A stretch of 64,000 nucleotides of DNA. It comes from Piezodorus guildinii. Its lineage: Eukaryota > Arthropoda > Insecta > Hemiptera > Pentatomidae. The notes below the pieces were generated by a model, which worked only from the letters and a program-made list of their open reading frames with translations, searched no databases and had not been told where the DNA came from. Within the stretch, counting starts at the first letter, position 1. Each line of letters opens with the position of its first letter. Shown piece after piece: positions 30,076 to 42,737 of the stretch. A program made the translations under genes and the position numbers. The stretch spans positions 85,607,474 through 85,671,473 of the forward strand of contig CM041294.1 of assembly GCA_023052935.1 (NCBI GenBank), written 5' to 3'.

Positions 30076-30193
30076 TTTTTTTTTTTGTTACGATGTAATT
30101 CGAAGTGATTAACTAAATAATTTTTAAACGTCAATGAGACCATTAAAATTGCACTTGTGCGAAGCAGGGGCGGTTTCCTGGTATATAAATACT

Positions 30194-30462
30194 GAAGGGG
30201 TCACCTTTAGTGTAGTGGCTATCAATTTCTGTTCCTAAGTTTCGGGGGTTTTAACCTGGTAGTTGATCCTGGCATTTTTAATGGAAGTAAAACATTCTTA
30301 GTTATCTTGTCCTTCGAAGAGGGCGTAAAAGGGTTGTACCGAGCTTGTGCGATATCAGATTATCATTAAAGTTATCCATTCTTATTAAGCCTGGATAGGC
30401 AAAATTTATGACTCCCACTGTAAAACGTCCCATTACCTATATCATTAAATAATTAAACAAAA
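30194..30462 (+). mobile_element. tRNA-derived SINE, near full length
   Basis: GGGGTCACCTTTAGTGTAGTGG, box B-like GGGGGTTTTAACCTGG, GCGTAAAAGGGTTGTACCGAG, AAGCCTGGATAGGC and tail ATTAAATAATTAAACAAA. Confidence 0.72.
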
Positions 30463-32041
30463 ATAGAGCTGTAACTAAGTCACGAATACGAAACTATCTT
30501 CGTGAACTTATAGATAATTGAAAATACAGACATGGCCTTCGATTGTGTCTGGCGGCAAATTTAGTTTGTCGCATGCATTCCCCGTTACAATTGCTTGAAG
30601 TGCAGTTTCGTAATTCACTCACCCCTAGAATCCATTACTTGTATGACATTGATCTGACAATAACTCGAGCAATGACGTATTAACTTCGTGGAGGCCGTGT
30701 GTCATCGGGCCTGGGTGGGGGATGTCCATGGATGATTGGTGTCGTTGCAGTAGGAAATTATCGCGGCTGATTGGTCATAATGCAGGCTAATGGTATTAGC
30801 TCCCGCTTCGACTGCACATCTCTTCAATTAGTTTTCGATTGCCTATGCAATTCTCGTCATTTCGTTCTACCCATCGGTGGTCGCGGTACCGCTCAACAGT
30901 TCTCCATTAATATGATACCAGTATTTTACAGTCCATTTCCTTCCTCTCACTTAAAGTGAGAATGAAAGAAATACTTTTACAATACTTACGTTAGATGGTT
31001 CATTCCCAGTAAAACGTAAATATTTCAAGAGTTTTTTTTCTGCTCATTTGTTTTGTAATACTTCTGCTCATGGATACTTCATAAAAAAATTACCTGACGC
31101 TCACCAGCATGCATATTTTTTAAATTATATGTAATTTTGCTTACCAACGTACCTTGTTGCTTAATCCGTTAGGCACCAAAAATTAACGAATTACCCATTG
31201 CCGAGTTAGACCAATATTGTCTGGAGGTTAATTTCGTACTAGATTTAAAATAAAATCTAGGATATCATACATTTAGGTAATAAAAAATAAAATAAAATTA
31301 AAATTGAATTTTAAAAAAGAAATATACAAAATGAATTCAATAAATCACATTTGGTCTTGAACAGTATCTCGGCTTAAATAAACCCCAAGAATCTATTACA
31401 TGCAGCGTGAGCAAAGTTATCAGCAAAACAACCCTTTATATTCTTTTTAAAATGTTCATTTATTTTTTATTTATTTATTGTAATTTGCAACTCTATTATA
31501 CAACACAATGAGTAAATTTCGTAGGGGTATTTAGTGATTTATTTTACTAATTTGTCGACTTTGACGAGAATGTTTCTGTAACACCCCAAGCATACATAAA
31601 TCAGTCCCAAATAATGAAATTTCAGTTTCGTATTTTTTTTTTTTTTCGTACTGAATATTAGTTCTTGATATGTTAAAAGAAATCTTGTCTTTTGAGATAA
31701 CGTTTGAGAATATTACAAGAATTGACGTGGAATAACGTAAACGTAAAGTGATTATTTGACTAATTAGATGAAAACTTGGTCACAGACCCCTCATCATTAG
31801 TGGAGCGACTCTTTAACTATTATAGATACCCAAACTATCATCGACATGACCCTTAAACTATCGATAAATCGAACTAACTTAGCTGTAAGCCAAACAGTAT
31901 CGACAGCCATTACAGAGTCGAAGCATTAAGCCAACATATCTCTCCCTGGGTGGATCAGGAAATGGCGGCCATTATAAATAGCCTTCGCGTGGTAACTAAC
32001 TGCTCTCCCTTCTCCAAGGTTCGGGACTATCTATCACTTAA

Positions 32042-32046
<5 letters not shown>
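30463..32046. other. Unassigned; GC-richer islands at 30530-30960 and 31880-32040
   Basis: No ORF with domain features. The islands differ from the AT-rich flanks and occur once here, so they are candidates for host regulatory DNA or an unrecognised exon. An A30 run lies at 32047-32076. Confidence 0.35.
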
Positions 32047-32077
<31 letters not shown>

Positions 32078-32361
32078 GAACACAAAACAGTTTAAAGCCT
32101 TTTAAATACCGCAGTTAACGGTAGTCTTTGTAATGATCGATCGCTTTGTTTGAAACCTTTAATGCTTCTAACCATTAGAATAAAAGCTATCTTACTTAGG
32201 ATTATCTTGGTCATTTTTATATCGTCCATTAAGCTCCAAGACGAAGAGATTGTCTGAGGGAAAAGTTGGGAGGTTCATTCAAAGGTGGAAACGGTAGTGT
32301 TCTCCGAGACCTTTTGTACATAAAGCGGAAGAGAGGAAGATATATAATTAAAATTTTATTT

Positions 32362-32429
32362 ATTTGTGATGTATGTATGTATGTATATAGGTATGAGTGA
32401 TTTTCTAGACTTTATTTTATTGATTCATT

Positions 32430-32494
<65 letters not shown>

Positions 32495-32519
32495 ATATCT
32501 ATATATATATATATATATC

Positions 32520-32592
<73 letters not shown>

Positions 32593-32604
32593 ATATAATA
32601 TATA

Positions 32605-32698
<94 letters not shown>

Positions 32699-32833
32699 TA
32701 CTGTAATTTTATACTGTGTAAATATTGTATGAATGTAGTATGTATGTTGTCTTTCACCACTACGATTGATGTCTAAATTGGGACAGATTGTAATTTTACT
32801 CAATAAAAAATTGTTGAACAGTAAAAAAAAAAA
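32362..32833 (+). mobile_element. Jockey-like 3' UTR insertion with a large (AT)n expansion
   Basis: Flanks match the 3' UTR of the element at 56017: TGTATATAGGTATRAGTG-like start, TGATTCATTATTGTATATAT, TGTAAATATTGTATGAATGT, AAATTGGGACAGATTG and TGTAATTTTACT.AATAAA, then poly(A). Between them lies ~265 bp of AT repeats (32434-32699) where the other copy has only a short TATATATTTTA. Confidence 0.78.
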
Positions 32834-32914
32834 AATTATTTGTGAATGTTCATATTACCTAATTTGATTTATTGAGGGGGCCTAGTGATAGGAAATATTA
32901 ATATCTCTATTTAA

Positions 32915-32917
<3 letters not shown>

Positions 32918-32977
<60 letters not shown>
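32918..32977. repeat. (AT)n microsatellite
   Basis: About 56 bp of AT dinucleotides. Confidence 0.95.
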
Positions 32978-32980
<3 letters not shown>

Positions 32981-33828
32981 TCATTTATTTATAATTGTTA
33001 TTAATATATCATAATCATGACATATTTTATACATATGACTTCTATTAACGAATTTTCTAAAATTTCTTTTGTTTTGTTTTTTTAATAAGAAAAATGGTCT
33101 CTGTATATGGAGAGATGTTTCTTAGTGAACCGTGAATTGACAAGTTATAATATCGATGATAAATCGTTCCGGGATGAAATAAATATGGTGGAGGAGATAA
33201 AATTCCGATGCGCGGTGGGGTGTGATTGAGTTGGAATCTGACCCTATGCTCGAAAATAATAACTTTCGCTCCTTCTTTCACTCTATCCTATCATAATATT
33301 GTATTGTACATCTAGGGAATATTTATGTATTACATTGTACACCATTTTGAGGAAATAATTTAATTATGTGGTAACTAGTATAATAATTTTTTTTCCGGAA
33401 GAAACATATATTTCTGATAAATTAATTGTTCTTAATTAAGACGTTGATTTCCTAATGGTACTAATGGTTTAGTTTTATCTTAATCCGTACTTATATTTTA
33501 TATAAAAAAATATTTAAATTCTTGACAAATCTTATTTGAAAATTTCTGTTCATTTTTAAGGGTACTGAATCAACATTTCATTTCATTCCAAAATACTAAA
33601 AATATATATTAATTATAAGAATATAAAAGAATTAAAATTCAAATTTACGACCATTGGTGTTAAGAAGTGTAGACATTGTTTATCCCACTTAAATTTGTTG
33701 AAAAATGAGAGATTCGATTGAAGATTTGGAAGGGGCTAACATTTATTATTAATAAATATGGTCTTCTCATAAATTGCTTAAGCTCATGAAGGATCTTGGG
33801 ATTTAGTTTACCATGTTAATATCATACT
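32978..33828. other. AT-rich stretch without recognised features
   Basis: No coding, RNA or repeat signal recognised. Confidence 0.4.
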
Positions 33829-34106
33829 GTTTGTTTGTTCGTTTAACGTCACTTTTATGCTACTGTGGCTAACCGAACAATGATCCAGTGAGGGTCCTAA
33901 ATTTTGCTCATCCAGGTCTAATTAGGATAGGGATCTTTTACGAGTACCCGACATCGCAAATGCCCCAGATCACCTCTTTACGTCCCCTCAGAAAGACGAC
34001 ATAACTAAGGTCTTTGACTACCTTAATTAGAGCCACCTACGGGTCTGAACCCGTGACATCGGGCATGACAGGCTGTAATGCTACTCACTACACCGCAGGG
34101 GACTTC
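33829..34106 (-). mobile_element. tRNA-derived SINE, full length
   Basis: Complete reverse-complement copy: tail TTTGTTCGTTTAACGTCACTTT, CATCCAGGTCTAATTAGG, CCTACGGGTCTGAACCCGTGAC (box B) split here as CCTACGGGTCTGAACCC, and head CACTACACCGCAGGGGAC. Confidence 0.78.
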
Positions 34107-34274
34107 ATATTGATTTAGTTTAGAATGTTTAGTTGTTTTTTTTGTTTTTTTTATTGTTTCTAACTCAACATCAGAGAATCAATGAATATTTTTATTCTTG
34201 TTCACAAATCGTCTCTAATTTTTTAAAACCTACGCTTTTAACTGAAGAAGGCAATTTAGCTGTCAGGTTGTTTT

Positions 34275-35190
34275 TACCCTATTACTTTCACATTCCTAAA
34301 TATGAATTACATAGTAAGGGAAAGTATATAAGTGCGATCGTGAAAATTTTCGAATTTTTCAACGGAAATACATCCCTGAGTCCAAGAAACCGAGTCCCGA
34401 AAAAAGGTCTGTGTGTGTGTCCGTATGTGGTAAGTATAGCGTGAAAACGAAAAGACGTACAAGACTGAAATTTCATATTAAGACAACTATACGTCCGTGA
34501 TCTTTCAGCTACTTTTTTACATAACAATCGGCTGACCGAAAGGGCTACTTTATTTTATTCATTTTGTACCTTTTTACGATTTTATAAAAAAACGATTTTG
34601 ATTAAACTCGCCGTATTGATGTAAAATTTATTGGGCTTTAATATCGTGTAGTTTTCATTCAGGTTAAAATAGTCTAAAACGGCTTAAATAACGATATATT
34701 AAATTTTCTTCCTCTAAACTACCTTTAATTTTGTAGATTCTGTTAAAGTATCCATATCATCTTTTTAGCATTGAGAAAAAACGGATAAAGATATATATTA
34801 AAAAAAATTCGATATACAACTAAAGGAGAAAATAGCAAACATATTTTTCCCCGCAATTTTTTTTTTTTTTTTTTTTTTTTATAATAAGAACAGTAATATA
34901 AACGTATAATATACCGTTGGAAAAAGAAAGATTTTAGAAAAAAACATTATCCTAAATTAAAAATTGTAAATTTTAATAGAGTGATAAAAAGCTGATAAGA
35001 CTTACATATTGATTTAGATAAAAATATAATAGATTATTTAATAAAACACATGTTTCTATCGAAATTCAATGTAATTAATTCTTTATTAGTTTCACTCATA
35101 TTTATCTCTAACTCTATTTGAAAATTCTTTAATCGATTTCAACAACGGAGGTAAGTGAAAGTCGTGTGTTGCCCGCACTAGATTTTTTTT
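34275..35190 (-). repeat. GCGGGCAACACACG family, copy 5, near complete
   Basis: Reading leftwards it begins at 35190 with TCTAGTGCGGGCAACACACG and ACTTTCACTTACC, passes the family landmarks, and ends near 34275 with CTTTCCCTTACTATGTAATT and GGAATGTGAAAGT. No ORF. Both ends share GGTAAGTGAAAGT-type inverted sequence. Confidence 0.68.
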
Positions 35191-36779
35191 TAAATATCAA
35201 GGAGCTATGGATGCCCTATAAAAGTCGCACGCGACTAAAATAATTGAATAAGTAATTACTCTGCCTCGGCGGAGTTTGAACCCCCTATAACAGTTCCTTA
35301 ACAATCATTTTATCACTGTGTTATTTTATAAATGAACACTCGGCCAATGAGCTTCGATAATAGATTCTACTTATAGTTTTCTTTATTTAAAAAAATATAA
35401 AACTAAAAGAGTTTGATAACTAGAAGAAGAAAGTTGAGTTGTAATACTGTGACCACTGGACTCTCCCTTGTGCCGTCTTTACCCGCCTGTCCGTTCTCAT
35501 AACCCGGATTCGTTCTCGGCCACTGAATGGTCATTTTCTTGTTTTCTGCCACGAATCCTTCATCAGACCGCCGCTGGGATCGCAGACGAATTCGTTTTCT
35601 CCTCCTGTGGTCGATGACAGCTCAAACTTTCTCTGGGAAAAACAATGTTGTCTGGAACACGTTAGCAATTGTAACTGATTGGAACGGATTTTTTTTTTCG
35701 TTTAGTTTTTTTTATAGTTCTGTAACTGGTTCTCGCCACTAATTGTATATTTACTCTGTGAAAGTGAATCAATGCATGCGTGTTAAAACTTCTAGAAAAC
35801 TATATTTAGCAAGTGAGAGGCAGGGTTTTTTTTATTTATTCTTTTATTCAGGTCATACATACAATCTGTGATATACAAAAAAAAAAAAAAAAAGAAAAAA
35901 AAAAAGAACTTTTCAGTATAGTCATTACCGTCGGCAAACAAATTGTTAGATTAATTTTTGCAATTAGAATTATTTTATAATTCTATATACGTATACATAC
36001 ATAAATTATATATACGTAGGTCATAACGTTTAAAAAAAGTAGCGTTAGAAAAAAAAAGCTTATTTATATAAAAGGATATTTTAAGATTTGTTTTTTTCAA
36101 GATTTATGTCAGTTATTATGTATTAATTTTTTTTATTTAACACAATTTAATTTTTAAGTTTAAATAATCTTGAGGACAAAACAATTTGAGTAGTTTAAAT
36201 ATAAAAACATATCTCAAGGATCGATTAAATTTATAACCGATAATTTTGGGAATATGGGCAAAATCAAAACAATAGTACAACTTTATTTAACACCTGTAGT
36301 AACCAACTTTAGTTTTAGTTATTTATTTTTATTGTATATTATTTTATTTTTTAGTACAACAGGATCTATTAGTACAAATACCAACATTCGTCAGTTTCTG
36401 AAATATAATAAGTCATCTTGGCTTTATTAAAGTTGGTTCATTAAACATTTCCTTTTAGATATCTAAATCAAAAACTGCACTCTGTCGAATTAAAACTAAT
36501 AATAAATATACAATTTCTGGTCGCCTCTGCATCTGAGAAATAAGTATTTTTTTATTTTCATTTCTTATAGTTCAAAGTTTTCACTTTACAATTGGACTGT
36601 TTGGCTCTTTTACTCAAATGATGGATTCAACAATGTTTAAACTAACTTTTGAGGAAAATTTTAATTGTTCCATTCTTTTTCCTCGAAACCGTGTTGGACA
36701 TATTTTTATAAATTTTGATTTATTAATGTCAGTATAGAGGACTCTACTCTTCCTATTTGAATATATCATTTGAAAATCC
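35191..36779. other. AT-rich stretch; possible weak tRNA-like repeat at 35260-35310
   Basis: The complement of 35270-35295 has GGGTTCAAACTCC, a box B-like word, with no cloverleaf support. Nothing else recognised. Confidence 0.35.
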
Positions 36780-36846
36780 TAGGGCAGATAGTCCTGGGTT
36801 TGGCCTCGATGCGATGGTAGCCACTACACCCCAGGTGGCTCCGAAA
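36780..36846 (-). mobile_element. tRNA-derived SINE, head fragment
   Basis: Complement reads CACCTGGGGTGTAGTGGCTA then degenerate box B and CCCAGGACTAT. Confidence 0.5.
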
Positions 36847-38573
36847 AATACTGTGGTGTCGCCCTAATTACCTCGTTGTACAGTTGTTGGCTTAAAAAAT
36901 AGCACGGATCTATATATGTTCTGAACCTAAGACTCTTCGTGGGTTCTAGAGGCAGACGATTTTTTTTATTATTGTAGAGGCACAATTAGGGTGACCAATT
37001 TTTTTTATTTGTCTGTATTAAATGAGTTTGGAAGATTTACTTTACGTTAATAGCTTTTAAATCCAACCTTTCTTCAATAAAAATAAATAAATAAAAAGAT
37101 TAAAATACCATTTTAAATCCACTTGTATTAGTTGCGAACCTTTTTTGGATATGACGTAATGGGATTGCGTCTTAGGAATTCAGTTTCAATGACATTCCTC
37201 TAATTAGTTTCGAATTCAAAAACCTTGACTTTTGCTTAAGTCTAAATGTCTTATTTAAACTAAATCCCCATTTAAATGCAACTATTCCACTTAAAGTTCG
37301 CTTTGCAAGAATGCATGACGTGTAAGAGGAGAGTTGTGAAAAAGACTAACAATTATTTCGTATCGATTCTTTCTGGGTTAGGGTAAACTGGTTTAAACGA
37401 TTGGCTTAATTGTGATTATATAGTTCATTTCGATCCGAAAATAAATATGGCTTTCTGCAAGTAAGGTCTTCGTTTTAATATAATTAAGGCATGTAACGGA
37501 GTAGTACAGAATTTAATTTACATAGAATCAGGTTTGTTTAACTGCTTCTCGAGTTTGAGTGGTTTTCTTTCTCTTGTTATTATAGAAAATCAATTAACAC
37601 TATTATTGTACAAACAGTTATTGAAATATTGTTAGTTAGATTTTCCTCCATTGTATTGATGTAGTCCCTTGATGATTTTTAGATATTCCCTATATTACCC
37701 CATATTGATTATTATTTTATTAAATGTTATATATTGAACAGTTGATATAATGTATATAATATACCATATTATATAGCATATAATTAGCATATAGCATACT
37801 GGTTTTGGTCAATAAATGTTCATTAAAAGTACTGCAATAGTACTCATTGCGAAATCAATGTTGTTTTTTTTAGCCTAGGGCCAATAAGTAACAAGATACA
37901 ATGTATAAATTTGTTTTGAGAAATAAATGCATGAATATTCTATTAAAAATAATACTGAGTAAAAAGTGAAAAAAAACTGTATCAAGAACTAATATAATAA
38001 ATAATTGGTTGATAATTGCATTGTAAAATTTGTTAAATCCGAAGCTAAAATAGTAAATTAAAGTTGAAAAAGTTTGTCTAAAGGAGAATCTAATTGTATG
38101 AAATCTAACTAATGTAAAATTAACAAGTAATTTTTAGTAGGTTATAGTTATTATAAATAAAAGGTCCTTTTGTTATAACTGATAATAGTTGCAATAATAA
38201 GTTCAAGTGGAATAGTTTATGTTAGGTCGTTCAAACAGGACTATTTCGCCGACTGCTTAAGTGCAATAACCTGTTTAGACACGCGTAGTACGGTTTTCAT
38301 GATACAAACTTGTACTTTGCATGCGTTAATAAGGCTAATATCAGCAGGCGAAATAATTGTGTGTGGATAGTACAACTGGTTCTAGTTCTTTTGGATCCTG
38401 GATTCGAACCCCGGTTGTGACAGGATAATTATATATTTTAGCCGTGTAGAGAACCAATGAAGGAAAACACTTCTTACACATTCAGCCTCTATAAAGTGGG
38501 TTATTAAAAATTTGATGAAGAAACTTGGCGCCTTAGGGCGATCTTGACCTAATATCTTTTATCATATAACGAG
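36847..38573. other. AT-rich stretch; no feature recognised
   Basis: 36890-36960 weakly resembles 39400-39520 and 44090-44170 (CTTGGGTTC..., complement), a possible second SINE family. 38395-38418 has a box B-like GGATTCGAACCCCGG without a tRNA fold. Confidence 0.3.
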
Positions 38574-38612
38574 GTTCACCTGTTGTGTAGTGACAAGCAT
38601 TAAGACGTTCTT
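38574..38612 (+). mobile_element. tRNA-derived SINE, head fragment
   Basis: GAGGTTCACCTGTTGTGTAG then CATTAAGACG; truncated before box B. Confidence 0.42.
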
Positions 38613-38761
38613 GAAGTATAGACAAAATTGAAACAAAAGAACCTTATTGAGCTTTTAAATACTAATTTTATATATTAGGAACAAATATGCTTTTTCAGTT
38701 TAGTTTATTTGATAGATCAAATTGACCGGCTGAATTAAATAAAAAAACTTTAAATTTTTAC

Positions 38762-39008
38762 AGGGTTGTCACCGATGGTATTATGGATTGCATAATAGCC
38801 TTATATTCCGATCTCGCAGATTAAAACCCGACTGATGGCTCTAGTATTTATTTAAAGAGAATAAAAAAATCCTTGGTTATGGAATCTTTCGAAGGGGGCG
38901 TAAGATGCTAGTCCAGAGCATGTGTTAGTTAAAGTTAAAGGTCCGTATCCTAATTAACCTGGATAGGCAAACTGTACAATTAGGTATCGTAGCATAAACG
39001 TTAAATTG
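38762..39008 (+). mobile_element. tRNA-derived SINE, diverged near-full copy
   Basis: GTCACCGATGG, box B-like GATTAAAACCCGAC, GGCTCTAGTATTTATTTAAAG, GAATCTTTCGAAGGGGGCG and TAATTAACCTGGATAGGC. Confidence 0.65.
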
Positions 39009-39034
39009 AGACGTTGTTTTCAAAAAGGTACTAA

Positions 39035-39215
39035 AGGACATTTTTTACGAATTGATCTTTTGACACATTCGTATTCTCTTCATTTAATTTTATCTAAATA
39101 TTTTAATTATTTTTATGTAATGAACTCTTTAAGTCCTTTAAATACGCGATTCAGAAATACAGTTATTTTATAAAGTTACTTATTACGCATTTAGTTTCAA
39201 TACAAATCATTATAA
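39035..39215 (-). repeat. Unclassified dispersed repeat (pair with 16635-16825)
   Basis: Inverted match described at 16635. Confidence 0.55.
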
Positions 39216-39597
39216 AACATGGTCCATAACTTTATTCGATTGTTATTTAATGTGGTAAAAAACAATTCTAGATTTTACTGCGAAAATAATCATATAAGAT
39301 GGTTTAATAGTGTTGCAAGGAGAGAGTCTTGCGCTTCCTGTAAAATTTCCTATAATAGATATACAATAGTACCTTTTGGAAATCAACGTCCCAATTAATA
39401 AAAAAACATAACTCCTTGCATGGCCGTTGACCTAGAAAAAGAATGATTCTCAATATGTACTGAACCCAAGACTTTCTATAGGTTGTAGAGTTATTGTTTT
39501 CTAGAAGTATTCTTGTGGTGACGGACATTAATATTTATCAAATTTAGATAGCACAATTTATTTCATTAATATTGATAATTGCAAAACGATATTTTCA

Positions 39598-39957
39598 CGG
39601 ATGGCCGCGGTGAAACTTCTCTCATCAGCAAAATGGCTCAAAGGCATTATAAATTCCCACAGCTTTCGTTTTAATCGACGACCACTGATCACGGATTGGT
39701 TCCGAACCTGTTTCGAACCCTCCTGTTGGACTACTAAACTCCGACAGGCCGCATCACAATTTACTACTCGCACTTTCGGAATAATGATTCCAGCATCCAC
39801 TGTACCGGACACCTTTCACCGCCCCGCTGCAGACGGTATACACTTCCCTTTCACAAGGCTGTATACACTTCTAGCTCCGGTTGCTTTGATTACAATTTAC
39901 CGCAGTGTCGTAATGTCCATTATGCAATTCAGTCCATCAGCTATGCGGTTTTAATAA
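39598..39957. other. GC-rich island with overlapping ORFs on both strands
   Basis: About 360 bp clearly richer in GC than its surroundings and open for 117 codons (plus, 39601) and 84 codons (minus, 39812). Neither product has a recognisable motif. It could be an exon, a conserved non-coding element or a fragment of foreign DNA; I cannot tell which. Confidence 0.35.
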
Positions 39958-40607
39958 TATGGGTTTGCGGAGCTGGTTAGTGGTGGAGTGCTGGTCGCCA
40001 GCTTTCGCTGCCTAGTGTAACATCCAGAGCTTAGATTACTTTTGTATTGGGTAACATCGCACAGTTTCATATCTCAAACAAACGAAAACATTGGTCACAC
40101 AATAAATAGTTTGGTTATTTTTTACTTTACTCACGCCAGCTACTTCTTAGAATAGCGTCATGTCTTAGTACATATTCAATAATAATAATTATTATTTTTT
40201 TTCGCGACTCCCCATACAAAAGGATTTAATGATACAGCATAAATACTGAAATTAAAACTGCTGCAACCTATTCACAAACATCATGATTATAAAATAATTG
40301 AATAAATTAAATCAAATACACAAATGTATTATATAGCGAAAGCCAAAAATAATATAAATAATACGGAGGCTTGAGGAATTTAAAGTAATCTTTTACCAAA
40401 TATAAATGTTTCAAATTTATAAGTTAATACAAATTAGGTTTAAGAATATAAAGTAGTATTATAAATAAAAGAAAAAAAACAAATAGACAGACTAATTTCA
40501 CTTTACTTTTTGACTAAAACTAATGTAGCCCTGAAAATCTATATCATGAACTTTATTCCTTAATTGTAAATGATCTATTTTTTACTTTCACTAACCTATG
40601 TGTGTAA

Positions 40608-41326
40608 TATACAGTAAGGAAAAGTATTACGATCGTAAAAAAATTAAAATTACAGTTTTCAACAAAAATAAACATTTTAGGGTCTCTCTCTTTAGTCCAA
40701 ATGACCAAGTCCCGGAAAAATGGTGTGTGTGTGTGTGTGTGTGCGGCGCTCGCGTGTGTGTGTATGTGCGCTGCGTGTGTGTGTATGTGTGCATGCGTGC
40801 GTGTGTGTGCGTGCGGTGTGTGTGTGTGTGTGCGTGTGGTAAGTCTAGAACAAAACGAATAATCGTACAAAATCGAAATATTTTATGATTACATAATTAT
40901 TATGTCGTTATAACAACTATATAAGCACTACAATGTTACTAACAAATTTTTCATCGAAATCGCCAACAAGTAAAGCACTTTATATAATTGGATCCTGCAT
41001 TTGCTTACGATTTTCTTTGGGCCCCAACGATTTCGATTAAACTAACTTGTCGAGTAAAATTCAGTGGCTTTATCCATGTAGGGTCATTTTAACTAAATTT
41101 TTTACAGGGCTATAATGCCGATAATGTAAAATTTTATCCTTTAAAAAAACTTAATTTTTAGATTCGAAAAAAACTCATTTATTTGCAATGATAAATAAAT
41201 GGTAAATATATAAGTTGAAGGAATTCGATATTAACTGAGGGAGAAAACCGCATAAGTATTTTGGTATGCAATTTTTTTTTTCCTTTTCAACTTCAACAGT
41301 AATTTAGATGTTGAATATACGTTGGG
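40608..41326 (-). repeat. GCGGGCAACACACG family, copy 6 (right part), with a GT-rich microsatellite
   Basis: Starts with ACAGTAAGGAAAAGTATTACG, TTTCAACAAAAATAAAC and ATGACCAAGTCCCGG. A GTGTGTGCG-type tract at 40722-40842 fills the place where other copies have only a short GTGTGTGTG. Truncated by the SINE at 41328. Confidence 0.6.
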
Positions 41327-41327
41327 G

Positions 41328-41612
41328 GATCACTTGTAGCTGGGTGGCGAGCATAGAAGCCTCCTATTCCAAGGTCACGGTTCAAACCCGCAGATGATCC
41401 TAGGTTTATTTTTTTAAGGGAATTAAAAAATTCTGTTATGCCGTCCTGCGGAGGGGACGTTAAAAAGTGGTCCCGAGCCTGTGCGATGTCAAGTACTCGT
41501 TAAATATCCCTATTCTAATAAAACCTGGATAGCCAAACTCTAGGACTCCCACTGTAGCATCGTCCGATTAACCGTAGTGACATAAAGTGACGTTAAATAA
41601 ACAAACAAGAAG
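41328..41612 (+). mobile_element. tRNA-derived SINE, full length, best preserved
   Basis: GGGGATCACTTGTAGCTGGG, CGGTTCAAACCCGCAGATGATC (box B; split as GGTTCAAACCC), GGACGTTAAAAAGTGGTCCC, GAGCCTGTGCGATGTC, AAACCTGGATAGCC, AGGACTCCCACTGTAGC, and tail CATAAAGTGACGTTAAATAA ending in AACAAACAAG. This copy is a useful reference for the family. Confidence 0.8.
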
Positions 41613-41639
41613 TCTTGACTAATTAATATGTGTTAGAAA

Positions 41640-41960
41640 GCTAAAAATCTGGTGTGGGCAACACACGATTTTCACCTACCAAGGCTAGTAAAAGTAAAAA
41701 CAGATGATTACAAGGGTCCATAAAATTTAAATTTGTAATTTTATTTATTGTAATAAATTTTTTTCTAGCATTTGCTTAAAAATGGAATTCAGTTTCGTAG
41801 GACTTTAGTTTGTGCCGACTTACAAAAAACCGGATACACAGACCTTTTGCGGATTAGGTAATTTGGGCTCAGAGGAACCTTAAAAAGTGTATTTAATTAA
41901 AAAAGTCACGATAGTCATATTTCCCTGTATATTTCATATATATCTTTACGAAAAATTATT
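41640..41960 (+). repeat. GCGGGCAACACACG family, copy 7, internally deleted
   Basis: Left terminus TCTGGTGTGGGCAACACACG, ATTTTCACCTACC; right-end landmarks TTTGTGCCGACTTAC, ACACAGACCTTTTGCGG and ATATTTCCCTGTATATTTC only ~150 bp later. Confidence 0.62.
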
Positions 41961-42505
41961 AATGTAATAGAGAGTGATGAAAAACGAATAAATTTAACTG
42001 ATAGTTGTAGATAATAATATCATAATTACTTGAGAAACCACATGCTTCCATTAAATTTAGCCCTTTCATCAGAGCTGACACCGAGAAAGATTCTTAAGAT
42101 TTTAATAAAATATATTGAATCTACAAATACTGAACATACACGTAATTGTGACCGTAACCTTTTCAAAGCGAATACAAACAAAAGTTTCGAATATAGTACC
42201 TGCTATAAATATTGTAGAACCAGTATTTAAACATGTTTCGACACTCCACATTCTTTTAACAAGCCTAAAACGAAACAAGATCACAAGCATTATTTGCAAA
42301 TATTTTCACAAGAGCATGTTTCCTTATTTAAACATAGAATGTTCTCTCAGAGGTCATTCCGTGTTTGAAAGGTATTCCCATTAAATATTGATGTATAATT
42401 AATTAAGTTCTGTTCTGTCCTAAATATTTAAGAGTGAAGGTACGAGTTGAGCAATGAATGTAATATAACATGTTATTTTCTAAACTAGTAGAAAGGGAAT
42501 ATCTT
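41961..42505. other. AT-rich stretch; no feature recognised
   Basis: Overlapping short ORFs near 42030-42384 on both strands lack any domain and look incidental. Confidence 0.4.
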
Positions 42506-42737
42506 CAGGTGGATGTCATCATAACAATCTTCTTAGTTCAAGGTCGCGGGTTCGTACCCAGCAGATGGTCCTAAGATTATTCAAAATGAATAAAAAGCCT
42601 TTGTTATGACGTTCAGAGGGACCTGTACGATGTTAGAGTACTTGTTAGGAAGACCCTCATCCTGATTAGGTCAAAATTAAGGACTTCCAATTTAGCAATG
42701 TCCGATAAGCCACAACTGCATAAAGTGACGTTAAAAT
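42506..42737 (+). mobile_element. tRNA-derived SINE, internally shortened
   Basis: AAGGTCGCGGGTTCGTACCC (box B), CAGCAGATGGTCCTAAG, TTGTTATGACGTTCAGAGG and tail GCATAAAGTGACGTTAAAAT. Confidence 0.7.

Noticed and set aside
36890..36965. Second SINE family (with 39400-39520 and 44090-44170)
   Set aside because: Only short similarity around CTTGGGTTC; boundaries and promoter boxes could not be established by eye.
38375..38425. tRNA-like 3' half with GGATTCGAACCCCGG
   Set aside because: No matching acceptor or anticodon stem could be drawn upstream; likely a decayed SINE or chance.
39601..39954. 117-codon plus-strand ORF as a host gene
   Set aside because: The opposite strand is open too, composition explains both, and no domain or splice structure is evident.
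40553..40888. Cys/Val- and Thr/His-rich ORFs on both strands
   Set aside because: They are translations of the GT-rich microsatellite.
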